From: Gemmatimonadota bacterium
GTDB taxonomy: Bacteria > Gemmatimonadota > Gemmatimonadetes > Gemmatimonadales > Gemmatimonadaceae
Length of the DNA: 64,000 bases
Assembly (NCBI GenBank): GCA_016704465.1
Contig: JADJAD010000004.1
Span: forward strand, 1-64,000
Direction of reading: 5' to 3'
Positions 10,915 through 25,959 of this stretch are shown here, piece by piece (position 1 is the stretch's first letter; every line of letters begins with the position of its first letter). The position numbers and the translations under genes were made by a program. Under the pieces are notes generated by a model that was given only the letters and a program-made list of their open reading frames with translations, ran no database searches and was not told the DNA's origin.

Positions 10915-11217
10915 CGCGTCGCCTCCGGGGACTCACGCACATGTCGGAATGTCGACCGACAAACCGGACAATTGGTCACATCACGTATCGCTGTCGAAGG
11001 ACCCGGTCTCGCCACGAGAGACCCATGCACTGGCGACATGTTGGTCCCCCACCACGCCTCCGTCGACACGACGTGCCGATGCAGAATCGGTGCCCCGCCG
11101 TTCCCTTCGTCGACGGGAGCGAGCCGGTCCGAACCGGTGGGAATTGTCTGGACAATCTGCGCGGAAGCGCCCGTGCTGTGCAATGGGTCCACACCCGGTG
11201 CCTCCCCGACGCAACAA
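10915..11217 (-). promoter_or_regulatory. Probable promoter/operator region of the peptide cassette
   Basis: This gap between the rpsG terminator and the PqqD-like gene must hold the cassette promoter. ATTGTC-TG-GACAAT (11143-11156) is an inverted repeat. AATTGTCC occurs again on the - strand near 10967-10974. TGTCGG...CCGACA lies at about 10943-10962, and CCGGT/ACCGG near 11124-11137. No clear -35/-10 pair could be picked. Open frames cross the region in all - strand frames but none looks like a lasso precursor with a spaced leader and core. Confidence 0.4.
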
Positions 11218-11239
11218 CGGGTGGCCGATTGGCCACCCG
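11218..11239 (-). terminator. Terminator-like hairpin after rpsG
   Basis: A perfect 9-bp stem, CGGGTGGCC (11218-11226) with GGCCACCCG (11231-11239), closes a 4-base loop 27 bases beyond the rpsG stop. On the transcribed strand it is followed by TTGTTGC, a weak T-rich run. It probably ends or attenuates the rpsL-rpsG transcript and separates it from the cassette. Confidence 0.6.
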
Positions 11240-11265
11240 CTGCAACACCCTCTGGAAGAAACGTC

Positions 11266-11732
11266 CTACCAGCGATAGTGGGCAAAGGCCTTGTTCGCCT
11301 CGGCCATGCGATGCGTGTCTTCCTTCTTCTTGACCGCGTTCCCCTCGCCCTTGGAGGCGGAGATCACCTCGGCGGAGAGCTTCTCGGCCATCGATTTCTC
11401 GTTGCGGTCGCGCGAGTAGTTGATGAGCCAGCGCATTGCCAGCGCCGTGCGCCGCTCGGGACGGACCTCGACGGGGACCTGGTACGTGGCACCACCGACG
11501 CGGCGCGACTTGACCTCGATGACCGGCTTGAGGTTGGCCAGCGCCTGCTTGAAGACGTTGACCCCCGGCTGGCTGGTCTTCGACTCGACGATGTCCATGG
11601 CGCCGTAGAACAGTCGCTCGGCGGTAGACTTCTTTCCCTGGTACATCAGGGAGTTGATGAACTTGGAGACAGTCTGGCTGTCGTAGCGCGCATCCGCGAG
11701 AATGGGACGCTTGACCGATTTCTTGCGGCGGC

Positions 11733-11736
<4 letters not shown>
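11266..11736 (-). CDS. rpsG: 30S ribosomal protein S7 (uS7)
   Basis: S7 is a primary 16S rRNA-binding protein of the 30S head near the exit site. The 156-residue length is normal. [12 protein letters not shown] at the start, [17 protein letters not shown] and the C-terminal [21 protein letters not shown] region are family-typical. The start codon is GTG 11736, overlapping the rpsL stop in a GTGA junction. A terminator-like hairpin follows, and fusA, the usual next gene, is displaced. Confidence 0.97.
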
Positions 11737-12137
<401 letters not shown>

Positions 12138-12248
12138 CCAGTACCAGTTCGCGGATCGACATCTACGTGGATCGCCCATCGTGGGCGGCACGGAACAGAA
12201 TGGTGAAGGTAGAGGGGGCGGTCGCGCGAAGCAAGGTGGGAGGGAAAG

Positions 12249-12281
12249 GAGACGGGAGACGGGAGACGGGAGACGGGGGGG
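12249..12281. repeat. Half GGGAGAC repeat upstream of rpsL
   Basis: About four tandem GGGAGAC units in one orientation lie directly next to the stop codon of the PlsB-like gene (12283). No opposing arm is seen before rpsL. The same 7-mer occurs in the other GGGAGAC elements of this window. The remaining bases 12138-12248 must carry the rpsL leader; no promoter was assigned with confidence. Confidence 0.65.
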
Positions 12282-12282
12282 A

Positions 12283-13788
12283 CTACCAGTCCCCGGTCGC
12301 GGCGAGGACGGGGAGGGCGTCCCTGGCGCGCACCCCTGCGGCGAAGGCGCCGAGGAGGTGCGCGATGCTGTTCGCGTAGTACGAAACCAGGGGGCGTCCG
12401 CGGGAGAGGATCAGGAAGCCGTCGCCTTGCCGGGCGATGATCTTTCGCATCCGCAGCATCCGGTACGCCCGCTCGAAGACCTCGCCGATGTCCTGATCGG
12501 CGCGCAGCAGGCGGCCGTTCACCTCCGGGAGCACGCCTCGCAGTTCCTCCATGCGGGCAAGGAGTTGGTCCCGGGCGATGAAGTCCGCCGGAAACGTCTG
12601 GATGGCGGCGCACGCCAGGCTGACCGGTGTCACCGGGACGAGCGCGCCGATCCGCACCATCATGTCATCACAGAACCGCTGGACGTGCCCCAGTCGTTCG
12701 CTTCTCGGCAGCGCGAAGAGCGAGACGTCCTGCTGGTCGAGCGCGTCGATCCAGGCCGCGACCGAGACCGGCTGGCCGACCACGACGGCCGCGCGCCCGT
12801 ATCGCTGCCATCGCCGAGTCACGATGCGCACGACGTTCCACCCGGCATAGCGCGCGACCTCGCCAAGCTGCACCAACCGCCCGGGGGGGGCGCCCCCGTT
12901 CCGCGCGCTCAGCTCGCGCAGCAGGGAGCGATCCTCGAGGACGCGGTCGTAGTTGATCGCCACCGGCATCACGAACATGCGGGGACGCAGCGCCGGGTCG
13001 CGCGCCACGCCTAACGCGTAATCGAGCAGGCCGATCTTCGCTGGCTGCAGCGTCCCGTCACGCGTGAGCCCGCCCTCGGGAAAGATCCCCTGCGTCACCC
13101 CGTTGCGCGTGATCAGCTGCACGTAGCGCTCGAGCACGACGTGATAGAGGGGCTCCCGATAGCGTCGTCGCACGAAGTACGACCCAAACGTCTTGAAGAT
13201 GGTCTCGAGCGGAAAGGTGCGCGCCCACTCGCCGACCGCGTACGAGATGGAGACATCACCAGCCAGCGCGTAGGCCACCAGGACGTAGTCGGCGTTGGAG
13301 CGGTGGTTCATCAGGTAGAGGATGATCGAGTCCCGCGGCAGGCCGCGGAACGGGTCCGGGCGCTCGCTGTCTACGCTGACCCTGTAGAAGAACTGCAGGA
13401 CCGCCCGGCTCACCACGTAACCCAGCCGGTAGTACGCGAGGATGTTGAAGAAGGGGACGATTTCGTCCAGGTAGCGCCGCACCCGCGCCCACGCCACAGC
13501 CCCTGATTCCCCCTGCGCCTGCGCGTGCGTGCGCACCGCCTCGCTGATCGCATTGTCGGCCAGGAGCGCCGTGATGATCGCGTGCTTCTTCGTCAGCTTG
13601 TAGCGATCCACGCGCGTCCGAAAGCGCAGCACGGCGCGGGTGGCCGCCCGATCGAGGATCGCACGACCCAGCACCCAGGCAAGGAACAGGACGGCCAGCA
13701 GGGCCAGCACGATGCCTACGGCTCGATGGCTCACCCGTCCAACTTCCCGGCGCCGGCGGTTGGCGTCAAGGAAGGGAACGGGCGCCAC
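12283..13788 (-). CDS. PlsB-like glycerol-3-phosphate acyltransferase
   Basis: A membrane-anchored acyltransferase of the PlsB/GPAT superfamily. Motifs in order are NHRSNADY (the H-x4-D catalytic motif), [14 protein letters not shown] (motif II) and [10 protein letters not shown] (motif III), followed by [10 protein letters not shown] (motif IV). Such enzymes put the first acyl group on glycerol-3-phosphate. The length of up to 501 residues is shorter than E. coli PlsB (about 800). Two starts are possible: GTG 13788, or GTG 13734 ([20 protein letters not shown]), which begins directly with a membrane helix and has GGAAG upstream. It lies between rpoC and rpsL, an unusual place. Confidence 0.82.
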   Translation of the reverse strand: MAPVPFLDANRRRREVGRVSHRAVGIVLALLAVLFLAWVLGRAILDRAATRAVLRFRTRVDRYKLTKKHAIITALLADNAISEAVRTHAQAQGESGAVAWARVRRYLDEIVPFFNILAYYRLGYVVSRAVLQFFYRVSVDSERPDPFRGLPRDSIILYLMNHRSNADYVLVAYALAGDVSISYAVGEWARTFPLETIFKTFGSYFVRRRYREPLYHVVLERYVQLITRNGVTQGIFPEGGLTRDGTLQPAKIGLLDYALGVARDPALRPRMFVMPVAINYDRVLEDRSLLRELSARNGGAPPGRLVQLGEVARYAGWNVVRIVTRRWQRYGRAAVVVGQPVSVAAWIDALDQQDVSLFALPRSERLGHVQRFCDDMMVRIGALVPVTPVSLACAAIQTFPADFIARDQLLARMEELRGVLPEVNGRLLRADQDIGEVFERAYRMLRMRKIIARQGDGFLILSRGRPLVSYYANSIAHLLGAFAAGVRARDALPVLAATGDW

Positions 13789-13802
13789 TGGGGTCCCTAA
13801 CG

Positions 13803-13833
13803 ACGACGCCCGGGCACATGGCCCGGGCGTCGT
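13803..13833. terminator. Strong hairpin between rpoC and the PlsB-like gene
   Basis: A perfect 13-bp GC-rich stem, ACGACGCCCGGGC with GCCCGGGCGTCGT, closes the loop ACATG, 40 bases after the rpoC stop. There is no proper T-run on the - strand (GTCGTTAGGG follows). It still looks like the end of the rpoBC transcript, possibly a Rho-assisted or leaky terminator. Confidence 0.7.
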
Positions 13834-13872
13834 GTCGTGCAGGGTGCGGCGCGCGGCGGCGCCTGGCGACGG

Positions 13873-18198
<4,326 letters not shown>

Positions 18199-18201
18199 CG
18201 G

Positions 18202-21200
18202 TTACACCTCGCCTTCGTTGGAGAAGCCGGCGCCGCTGCCGGCACCGTGCCCGTTGGCCTCGCCCTTCGCACCCATCTTCACGTAAATGCCCAGCGCCTG
18301 CAGCTCCTTCACGAGCACGTTGAACGACTCCGGCGTCCCGGGCTCGGGCAGGTTCTGCCCCTTCACGATGGCTTCGTACACGCGCGAGCGACCGTTCACG
18401 TCGTCCGACTTGACCGTGAGGATCTCCTGCAGCGTGTGCGCCGCCCCGTACGCCTCCAGGGCCCACACTTCCATCTCCCCGAAGCGCTGGCCACCAAACT
18501 GCGCCTTGCCAGCCAGCGGCTGCTGGGTGACGAGCGAGTAGGGACCGATGGAGCGCGCGTGGATCTTGTCGTCCACCAGGTGCGACAGCTTCAGCATGTA
18601 GATCTCGCCGACCGTCACCGGGTACGTGAACTTCTCGCCGCTCCGGCCGTCGCGCATGTGCATCTTGCCCGCGGGGGTGATCCCGGCGATGCGCATCAGC
18701 TCATCACCGGCCTTTTCCACGTCGGCTTCGGACTTCTTGCCGAGCATGGCCGCCAGGGCGGGCAGCTCGAGGTCCTCGAGGATCTCCTGCGGGGCGCGTC
18801 CCACGCGCTTCTCGATCGCCTTGACGGCCGCCTTCATCTCGGCGCGTCCCTGCGCGGAGGCCGACTCGTCGTCTGCCCCGGCCTGGTGGAAGGCCAGCTG
18901 GTTGCGCAGCTCACCCTCCTCGCGCTCGGCCAGCGTCTTCGCGGCGTACACGAGGAACTCGCGCACGCGGTTGTAGACGTCCTTCGTTCCCGCCGACATG
19001 CCGCGGGCATTGAGATCGTTCACGGTGGCGTCGGCCAGCAGCTGCACGCGCAGGTCTCCCGCCTTGGCCGGCTGGAAGTCATCCACGAGCTGCCGGATGT
19101 CGGTCTCCGTGATCTGGAGCGGCGCCTCGGTGAGCGACAGCGTCTCGCGCGCCCAGGTGAGGCCGGCCAGCTTGAGCAGCATGCCGATCTCACGCTCGTT
19201 GGCCCCCTGGAAGACCGGAGTCTTGGCGTAGAAGCCGAGGATCTTCGCCGCCCACCCGAGGTGGGTCTCGAGGATCTGCCCGACGTTCATGCGCGACGGC
19301 ACGCCCAGCGGGTTGAGCACGATGTCCACCGGACGGCCATCCGGGAGGAACGGCATGTCCTCCTCGGGGACGATGCGGGCCACGATGCCCTTGTTGCCGT
19401 GCCGTCCGGCCATCTTGTCGCCGACCGAGATCTTGCGCTTCTCGGCCAGATAGACCTTCACCAGCTGGATGACGCCCGGCGGGAGTTCGTCCGGCTGCAG
19501 GATGCGATCGATGCGCTCTTCGGCCTTCTCCTCGATGCGCGCCTTTTCCTCGTTGGCGGCGTCGATGATCTCGCGCATCTCGTCGTTGTGCTTCTTGCTC
19601 TCGACGCGGAACGTCTTGAGGTCGAGCTGGGCGAAGCGGGTGTCGCGCAGCACGTCGGTCGTGAGGGTCGTGCCGGTCGTGATGCCTTCCTCGACCGTGC
19701 CCGCCCGCAGTGCGAGGGCGACGACCTGCCCCTCGAGCAGCGCCTTGAGCTCCTCGTCACGCACCTCGTTGACGCGCACCTTGTCCTCGCCCTCGAGGCG
19801 GCGCACGTCGCCGATGCGCTCGCCGCGGTCCTTCTCGACGACCTGGTCCTCGACGCGCGAGAAGATCTTGACGTCGATGACGACGCCTTCCATGCCCGGC
19901 GAGACCTTGAGCGACGAGTCCTTCACGTCCTTCGCCTTCTCGCCGAAGATCGCCGTCAGCAGCTTTTCCTCGGGCGAGAGCTCCGTCTCACCCTTCGGCG
20001 TGATCTTGCCGACGAGGATGTCGCCCGGCTTGACCTGTGCGCCGATGCGCACAATGCCGCGCTCGTCGAGGTCGACGAGTGACTCCTCGGCAACGTTCGG
20101 GATCTCGCGCGTGATCTCTTCCTGCCCGCGCTTCGTGTCGCGCACGTGCAGCTCGAGCTCCTGGATGTGGATGGACGAATACACGTCCTCCTTGACCAGG
20201 CGCTCGGAGAGGACGATGGCGTCCTCGAAGTTGTGCCCGTACCACGGCATGAACGCGACCAGCACGTTCGATCCGAGCGCGAGCTGCCCGAACTCCGTCG
20301 CGGCACCGTCGGCCATGACCTCGCCTTCCTTGACCTTCTGGCCGAGGCGGACGATGGGGCGCTGGTTGATGGCGGTGTCCTGGTTCGTGCGCGAGTACTT
20401 CTTGATCTTGTAGCGATCCTGCTGCGTCAGGCGCGCCAGCGGCCGGTCCGCGTTGGAGCGCGTGCGCTCCGCGGGTCCGGCATCGACGATGATCTCGTCG
20501 GCGGTCACGCGCGTGACGACACCGGCGCGGCGGGCGATGACCACCGCCCCCGAATCGCGGGCAACCTTCGACTCGAGCCCGGTTCCGACCAGCGGCGTCT
20601 GCGGGTTGAGCAGCGGCACGGCCTGGCGCTGCATGTTCGAGCCCATCAACGCGCGGTTGGCGTCGTCGTGCTCGAGGAACGGGATGATCGCGGCGGCGAT
20701 GGACACCAACTGTTCCGGCGCCACGTCCATGAAGTCGATGCGGTCGGGCGAGACGACGGGGAAGTCGCCGCGCTGGCGGCACAGCACGAGATCGTTGGCG
20801 AACGTGCCGTCGTCATTCAGCTTGGCGTTCGCCTGGGCGATGACCGTGTCTTCCTCGCGATTGGCATCGAGCCAGGCGAGTTCGCTCGTCACGACACTGT
20901 TCTTCACCACGCGGTACGGCGTCTCGACGAAGCCGAGGTCGTTGACGCGCGCGAAGCACGCCAGCGACGTGATGAGGCCGATGTTCGGCCCTTCCGGCGT
21001 TTCGATCGGGCACATGCGCCCGTACTGCGAGTAGTGCACGTCGCGCACTTCGAAGCCGGCGCGCTCGCGCGTGAGGCCACCCGGCCCGAGGGCGGAGAGG
21101 CGACGCTTGTGCGTGAGCTCGGCGAGCGGATTCGTCTGGTCCATGAACTGCGACAGCTGCGACGAGCCGAAGAACGCCTGGATCACCGCCGAGACGGTCC

Positions 21201-22858
21201 GCGCGTTCACGAGGTCGTCGAGGGAGATCTTCTCCGGGTCGGTGTTGATCGACATGCGCTCCTTGACCAGGCGCGCCATGCGGGAGACCCACCGAGAACT
21301 GGTTGGCGATCAGCTCGCCTACCGACCGAATGCGACGGTTGCCCAGGTGATCGATGTCGTCCACGTGCCCGCGTCCCTCGTGCAGCTCGACGAGGTTGCG
21401 CAGGATCGCGATGAAATCGTCCTTCGTGAGGACCGTGGTGCTCGCCTTCTCCTTCAGGTTCAGGCGCTGGTTGATCTTGTAGCGGCCGACGCGCCCGAGG
21501 TCGTAGCGCTTCGGCGAGAAGAAGAGGCGCTCCAGCGCCTGTTTCGCCGTCTCCTTGTTCGGTGCGTCGCCTGGCCGCAGGAGGGTATAGATCGAGTTGA
21601 GCGACTTGCCCTCGCCCGAATCGGCGTCCGAGCCCCATCCCTGCTTCTTGCGCTCTTCGGGGGTGATGTGCTTCGGGTCGGTCGGGTCCTTGCCGATCGT
21701 GTTCTTGATCAGCGCCGACTCGGCGCGGCCCGACGCCACGAAGACCTGCACCTTGACGAGGCCCGCCTTCCGGATGCGCTTGATCAACGTCTCCTTGAGG
21801 GCGGCACCCGCGTCGGCGACCACCTCGCCCGTCTCGGGGTCGACCACGTCGTGCGACAGCACGCGCGGCTGCGGACGCTCGCCACGCTCGATGGCGTCGA
21901 GTTCGTCGCGCATGTCGACCAGCATGTAGGAGCAGAAGACCTTCACGGTCTTCACGCCCTGCCGGGTGAGACGGTTCAGGATCTCCTCGGTCAGCTCATC
22001 GCCTTCGCGGACGAGGATGTCGGCGGCGGCACGTTCGGCGAGCGCGCGGGCCTTCTTCGTCTTGAGCTTCGGGGCATCGGGGTCGGCTTCCTCGCCGACC
22101 AGCGTGACGTCCTCGGCGAGGATCGCGCCCAGCACTTCGCGGGTCTCGGCGCGTCCCTCACGCTTCTTGGTGAGGTCGAGGTCACGCACGGCGAAGAAGA
22201 GCCGGAGGATGTCCGAGTTGGCGCCGTACCCAAAGGCGCGCAGCAGGGCCGTGGCCGGGAACTTCTTCTTCTTGTCGATGTGGACGTAGATCACGTCGTG
22301 GATGTCCACGGTGAACTCGACCCACGAGCCGCGGAACGGGATGATGCGCGACGAGATCAGGCGCTGCCCGTTGGGGTGCGTCGACTCTTCGAACACCACG
22401 CCTGGCGAGCGATGCAGCTGGCTCACGATGACGCGCTCGGCCCCGTTGATGACGAAGGTGCCGAGGTCGGTGAGGAGCGGCAACTCGCCGAGATAGACTT
22501 CCTTCTCGATGATGTTGCGCGGGCGCTTGACGCCGTTCACGTCCTCGTTGATGACGAGTCGCAGCGTCGCCTTGAGCGGCGCCGAGAACGTCATGTCCCG
22601 CTCGATGCACTCCTCGACGGAGTACTTCGGTTCGCCCAGGTTGTACTTGACGAACTCCAGCGAGAAGTTCTCGTGGACGTCGGCGATGGGGAAGAGATCC
22701 TTGAAGACCCGCTCGAGGCCGATGTCCTCGCGGTCATGCGACGCGGCATCCAGTTGCAGGAGCGTTTCGAACGCGCGTGTCTGGATGTCGAGGAGATGGG
22801 GCATGCCCATTCCCTCGTCGAGCTTTCCAAATGTGATCTGCTTCATCAATTCAGGCAT
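18202..22858 (-). CDS. rpoB: RNA polymerase beta subunit, interrupted by one apparent frameshift
   Basis: The beta subunit, about 1,551 residues once corrected. The N-terminal part ([20 protein letters not shown]) reads from ATG 22858 to about 21290 and ends [12 protein letters not shown]. The remainder, from [17 protein letters not shown], is in another frame. A net change of +1 or -2 bases near 21283-21290 restores SVGL-(S)RMARLVKER. The rifampicin-pocket segment [15 protein letters not shown]...[13 protein letters not shown] is wild-type. A long lineage-type insertion (about residues 230-380) with [18 protein letters not shown] is present. The break is probably a sequencing error. Confidence 0.95.
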
Positions 22859-23010
22859 GTTTCACCCGCGCACAGGCGAAAACTGCCCCGCCCCCGTGCG
22901 CGCCTTGATTGGCACGAGCGGGAGAGAGGCGAGGGAAGGAGGCGGAACGGGTCGAGCGGGAGGTACGGGTCGGCTGAGTCACTGAGCGGCGGCTGGGCGA
23001 GGGAGGGAAG

Positions 23011-23141
23011 AAGGACGGGAGACGGGAGACGGGAGACGGGGGTGCTCGCCGCTGAAGCGGCTCGCGTGCTCCGGGGGGTGGGTGACGCGGCGCCCATCGG
23101 GCGCCGCACTCCCGTCCCCCGTCCCCCGTCTCCCGTCCGCC
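23011..23141. repeat. Full GGGAGAC inverted-arm repeat element (rplL-rpoB gap)
   Basis: The left arm 23011-23041 is GGGAGAC units. The right arm 23108-23141 is GTCTCCC/GTCCCCC units. A perfect 9-bp hairpin, GCGGCGCCC/GGGCGCCGC with loop ATC, lies just before the right arm (about 23086-23106). The plan equals that of 3079-3206, including the CGCCGCACTCCCGTC junction. It fills most of the 287-bp gap 22859-23145 and stands where rplL transcripts pass into rpoB, the place where many bacteria attenuate or process this operon. Confidence 0.75.
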
Positions 23142-23145
23142 CCCC

Positions 23146-23526
23146 CTACTTCACCTCCACGACCGCCCCTTCTCCTTCCAACTTCGCCTTGATCTGCGCG
23201 GCCTCGTCCTTCGAGACGCCGCCCTTGATCTCCTTCGGCGCGCCATCGACGACGTCCTTCGCTTCCTTCAGGCCAAGGCCCGTCAGCTCGCGGACGACCT
23301 TGATGACCTGGATCTTCTTGGGGCCGCATTCCTTGAGGATGACGGAGAACTCCGTCTGCTCCTCGACCACCGGGGCCGCGGCGGCGGCACCACCACCGCC
23401 AGCGGCGACCGCGGCGATCGTGACGTTGAACTTGGTCTTGAACGTTTCGATGAGATCGGCGAGTTCGATGACCGACATGTTGCCGATCGCGTCGAGAATC
23501 TCGTCCTTGCTCAGGGTCGTAGGCAT
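23146..23526 (-). CDS. rplL: 50S ribosomal protein L7/L12 (bL12)
   Basis: The stalk protein that recruits translation GTPases. It has 126 residues and starts [17 protein letters not shown]. It shows the dimerising N-terminal helices, an Ala/Gly hinge ([12 protein letters not shown]) and the factor-binding C-terminal domain [21 protein letters not shown]. The open frame upstream of ATG 23526 is not L12-like. It follows rplJ by 128 bases; the repeat element and rpoB come next. Confidence 0.97.
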   Translation of the reverse strand: MPTTLSKDEILDAIGNMSVIELADLIETFKTKFNVTIAAVAAGGGGAAAAAPVVEEQTEFSVILKECGPKKIQVIKVVRELTGLGLKEAKDVVDGAPKEIKGGVSKDEAAQIKAKLEGEGAVVEVK

Positions 23527-23654
23527 CGTTGTCTTCTCCGTGTGGGACCCAGGTGATCCTGGGATTGTTGGTTCACAATTCCATGGTGGCCGGTCGACTG
23601 AAGAGCGCGGGTCGCTGATCGAACCCGCACCTCCTGCCTCCCGTGTCACCTGGG

Positions 23655-24404
23655 CTACGCGCTATCCTCGGACTTCTCTTCTGCCACGGCCTCGACCGGA
23701 GCGGGTGCAGGCTCGCTCGCCGGCTCAACCGCCGGTGCCAACTCAGCGACCGGCTCAGCCGCTGGCTCAGCGACTGGTTCAGCGACTGGTTCAGCCACTG
23801 GTTCAGCCACTGGTTCAGCCACTGCTACCGACTCAGCAACCGGCGTTGACTCGGGGGCAGTGGTCGGCTCAGCCCCAGATTCAGCCGGGGCGGCCGCCGC
23901 CGACGATTCTGCCGGTGCGTCCTGTGTGGCCTCGAGCTGCGTCTTCCGAGCGTCGAGCGCGAGGGCGAACATCATCAGGACGCTGTTCAGTGCGCTCACG
24001 AACTGCGACAGTGCTTCATCGCGCGTCGGCAGCGTCGCCAGCTTCTTGACCATCGCCTCGTCGATCTCGTTCCCCTCGAAGATCCCGCCCTTCATGGCCG
24101 GGCGCTTGTCGTTCTCCTTGGCGAAATCGACCAGCACTTTCGCGGCGGCGATGGCATCCTTCGCCACCACCACGCCCGTCGGCCCCCTGAGGCGGCTTCC
24201 GGTGAGGCCGCTTTCGTTCACGGCCCGCAGCGCGAGGGAGTTCTTGATGACCACATACTCCACGCCCGCCTTCCGGAAGCGCCGGCGAAGCTCGGTCATC
24301 CGCTTCACGTTCAGGCCGGTGAAGTCGGTGAAGTAGAGCGCCTTGGCGTCCTTGATCTTGTCCCGAAGCTCGGTGACGAGCTGTTCCTTGTCGGATCTCT
24401 TCAT
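23655..24404 (-). CDS. rplJ: 50S ribosomal protein L10 (uL10) with VAEP-repeat tail
   Basis: L10 anchors the L7/L12 dimers to the stalk base. Residues 1 to about 170 are a normal L10 ([40 protein letters not shown]). The protein goes on to 249 residues, whereas L10 usually has 165-180. The extra 75 residues are Ala/Glu/Pro/Val-rich with several PVAE repeats, encoded by 12-bp tandem repeats at 23771-23818. This acidic tail follows the L12-binding helix and may be a flexible extension of the stalk. Only 6 bases separate it from rplA, so no separate L10 leader fits there. Confidence 0.94.
   Translation of the reverse strand: MKRSDKEQLVTELRDKIKDAKALYFTDFTGLNVKRMTELRRRFRKAGVEYVVIKNSLALRAVNESGLTGSRLRGPTGVVVAKDAIAAAKVLVDFAKENDKRPAMKGGIFEGNEIDEAMVKKLATLPTRDEALSQFVSALNSVLMMFALALDARKTQLEATQDAPAESSAAAAPAESGAEPTTAPESTPVAESVAVAEPVAEPVAEPVAEPVAEPAAEPVAELAPAVEPASEPAPAPVEAVAEEKSEDSA
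23771..23818. repeat. 12-bp tandem repeats within rplJ
   Basis: Four consecutive 12-bp units, CGACTGGTTCAG twice and CCACTGGTTCAG twice, are flanked by further worn copies. Read on the - strand they encode the PVAE-type repeats in the L10 tail. The unit is a multiple of three, so copy number can change without breaking the frame. Confidence 0.85.
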
Positions 24405-24410
24405 CGCTCG

Positions 24411-25104
24411 TTAACCCCGGTACGGAGTGATGTCGACACGCACGCCGGGGCCCATCGTGCTGGCCACCGAGACGTTGCGCACGTACACGCCCTTGGCCGC
24501 GGCCGGCTTGGAGCGGACGATCTGATCCATGAACGCGGTGAGGTTGGTTTCGAGTGCCTCGATCCCGAACGACACCTTGCCAATTGCCGCATGCACGTTG
24601 CCGCCCTTGTCGACGCGGAACTCGATCTTGCCCGCCTTCGACTCACGCACGGCCTGGCCGACGTTCATGGTGACCGTGCCCGCCTTTGGGATTCGGCATC
24701 AGCCCACGAGGGCCGAGCACGCGTCCGAGCTGGCCTACCTGACCCATCTGGTCCGGGGTGGCGATCATGACGTCGAAGTCCAGCCACCCTTCCTTGATCT
24801 TGGCGAGGTTCTCGACGCCGACGAAGTCCGCGCCGGCCTCTTCGGCCTCACGCGCCTTCTCGCCGACCGCAATGACCAGCACGCGGACCGTCTTGCCGGT
24901 TCCGGCCGGGAGCACAACCGTTCCACGCACGACCTGGTCGGCATGGCGCGGATCGACCCCGAGGCGGACCGAGACCTCGACCGTCTCATCGAACTTGGCA
25001 AAGGCAGAGCTCTTCACGAGCTCGAGCGCCTCACGCATCTGATAGGAGAGCGCGACGTCGCGCTTCTTGGATGCTTCGCGAAACTTCTTGCCGTGGGTGC
25101 GCAT
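24411..25104 (-). CDS. rplA: 50S ribosomal protein L1 (uL1), interrupted by one apparent frameshift
   Basis: L1 forms the mobile stalk at the exit site and often represses its own operon. The first part (ATG 25104, [16 protein letters not shown]) reads to [14 protein letters not shown]. The second ([17 protein letters not shown]) is in another frame. Removing one base from the run TTT at 24685-24687 gives [13 protein letters not shown], the normal family sequence, and a 230-residue protein. A homopolymer sequencing error is by far the likeliest cause. The start overlaps the rplK stop by one base. Confidence 0.94.
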
Positions 25105-25529
25105 CAGCCCTTCACCTCGACACCCATCGAGCGCGCGGCGCCTGCCACCATCGACATCGCCGACTCGATCGAGTCGCAGTTGAGGTCCGGCATCTTCACC
25201 TCGGCGATCTTCCTGACCTGCTCTGCAGTGATCGACCCCACCTTCACGCGGTTGGGCTGACCCGACCCCTTTTCCAGTCCGAGCTCCTTCATGATCAGGA
25301 TCGCCGCGGGGGGCGTCTTGAGGATGAAGGTGAACGACTTGTCCGAGTAGATCGTGATCTCGACCGGGAGGATCAAGCCATCACGGTCCTGCGTCCGAGC
25401 GTTGAACTCTTTGCAGAACATCATGATGTTGATCCCTTGGGGACCGAGAGCCGTACCCACTGGAGGAGCCGGATTCGCGCGCCCACCAGGAATCTGGAGC
25501 TTGACGAACCCGCTGACCTTCTTTGCCAT
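25104..25529 (-). CDS. rplK: 50S ribosomal protein L11 (uL11)
   Basis: L11 forms the GTPase-associated centre with 23S rRNA. The 141-residue length is standard. The start is [25 protein letters not shown] at ATG 25529, preceded by GGAGACC. The proline-rich N-terminal domain ([13 protein letters not shown]) and the rRNA-binding C-terminal domain ([22 protein letters not shown]) are both intact. It is the first gene of the rplKAJL-rpoBC run and has a long leader of 430 bases after nusG. Confidence 0.97.
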   Translation of the reverse strand: MAKKVSGFVKLQIPGGRANPAPPVGTALGPQGINIMMFCKEFNARTQDRDGLILPVEITIYSDKSFTFILKTPPAAILIMKELGLEKGSGQPNRVKVGSITAEQVRKIAEVKMPDLNCDSIESAMSMVAGAARSMGVEVKG

Positions 25530-25959
25530 TGGTCTCCTCTGCGTACGAGCGCGACGCGAGCGGCGAACAGGGGGACGCCCCACGGGCTGGCACTCGCGTG
25601 CCGGCTGGCGGCTCAGGCAGATCGCTGACTGCAATGCCCCGCAGCCGGATGCACATGAGGTCGGATGGACCGCGCGGGGGATTGCTCCGCCGACCGGTTT
25701 GCCCGACTGGTAACGTCCCGCGGCCCTCCTCGACGACCTGCCGCGTTCAGACTCCCACCGTGTGATTTACGTCGTTGTGGTTGCCGACGGTGCGCTACTC
25801 GCCGCAAAGCGGCCGCCCCGCGCAAGGGCCGGTGACTGCGTGGGAGCCGAGGGACGGTTGCCCGTGCTCTGACCCACCTGCACCAGGATCACATCAAAGG
25901 GAGGCGCTGCAGTTCCCTCACGCTCCCCCAATCCCCTGGCGACTTCAAACGATTCCCAG
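25530..25959 (-). promoter_or_regulatory. 430-bp nusG-rplK leader with structured segments
   Basis: No gene is seen. This gap should hold the promoter and leader of the rplKAJL-rpoBC operon. A nested hairpin at 25831-25884 pairs GGTG with CACC, GTGGG with CCCAC, GAG with CTC and ACGG with CCGT around a TTGC loop. GCCGC-AAA-GCGGC lies at 25801-25813. I could not recognise a known leader family or name the strand of the structured RNA. Autoregulation by L1 or L10 binding is possible, but only by analogy. Confidence 0.45.

Noticed and set aside
10803..11285. A - strand frame with a CPVC motif overlapping the PqqD-like gene, considered as a zinc protein or precursor
   Set aside because: Most of it lies in another frame of the PqqD-like gene and its start falls inside rpsG. 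The cysteine pair is probably accidental.
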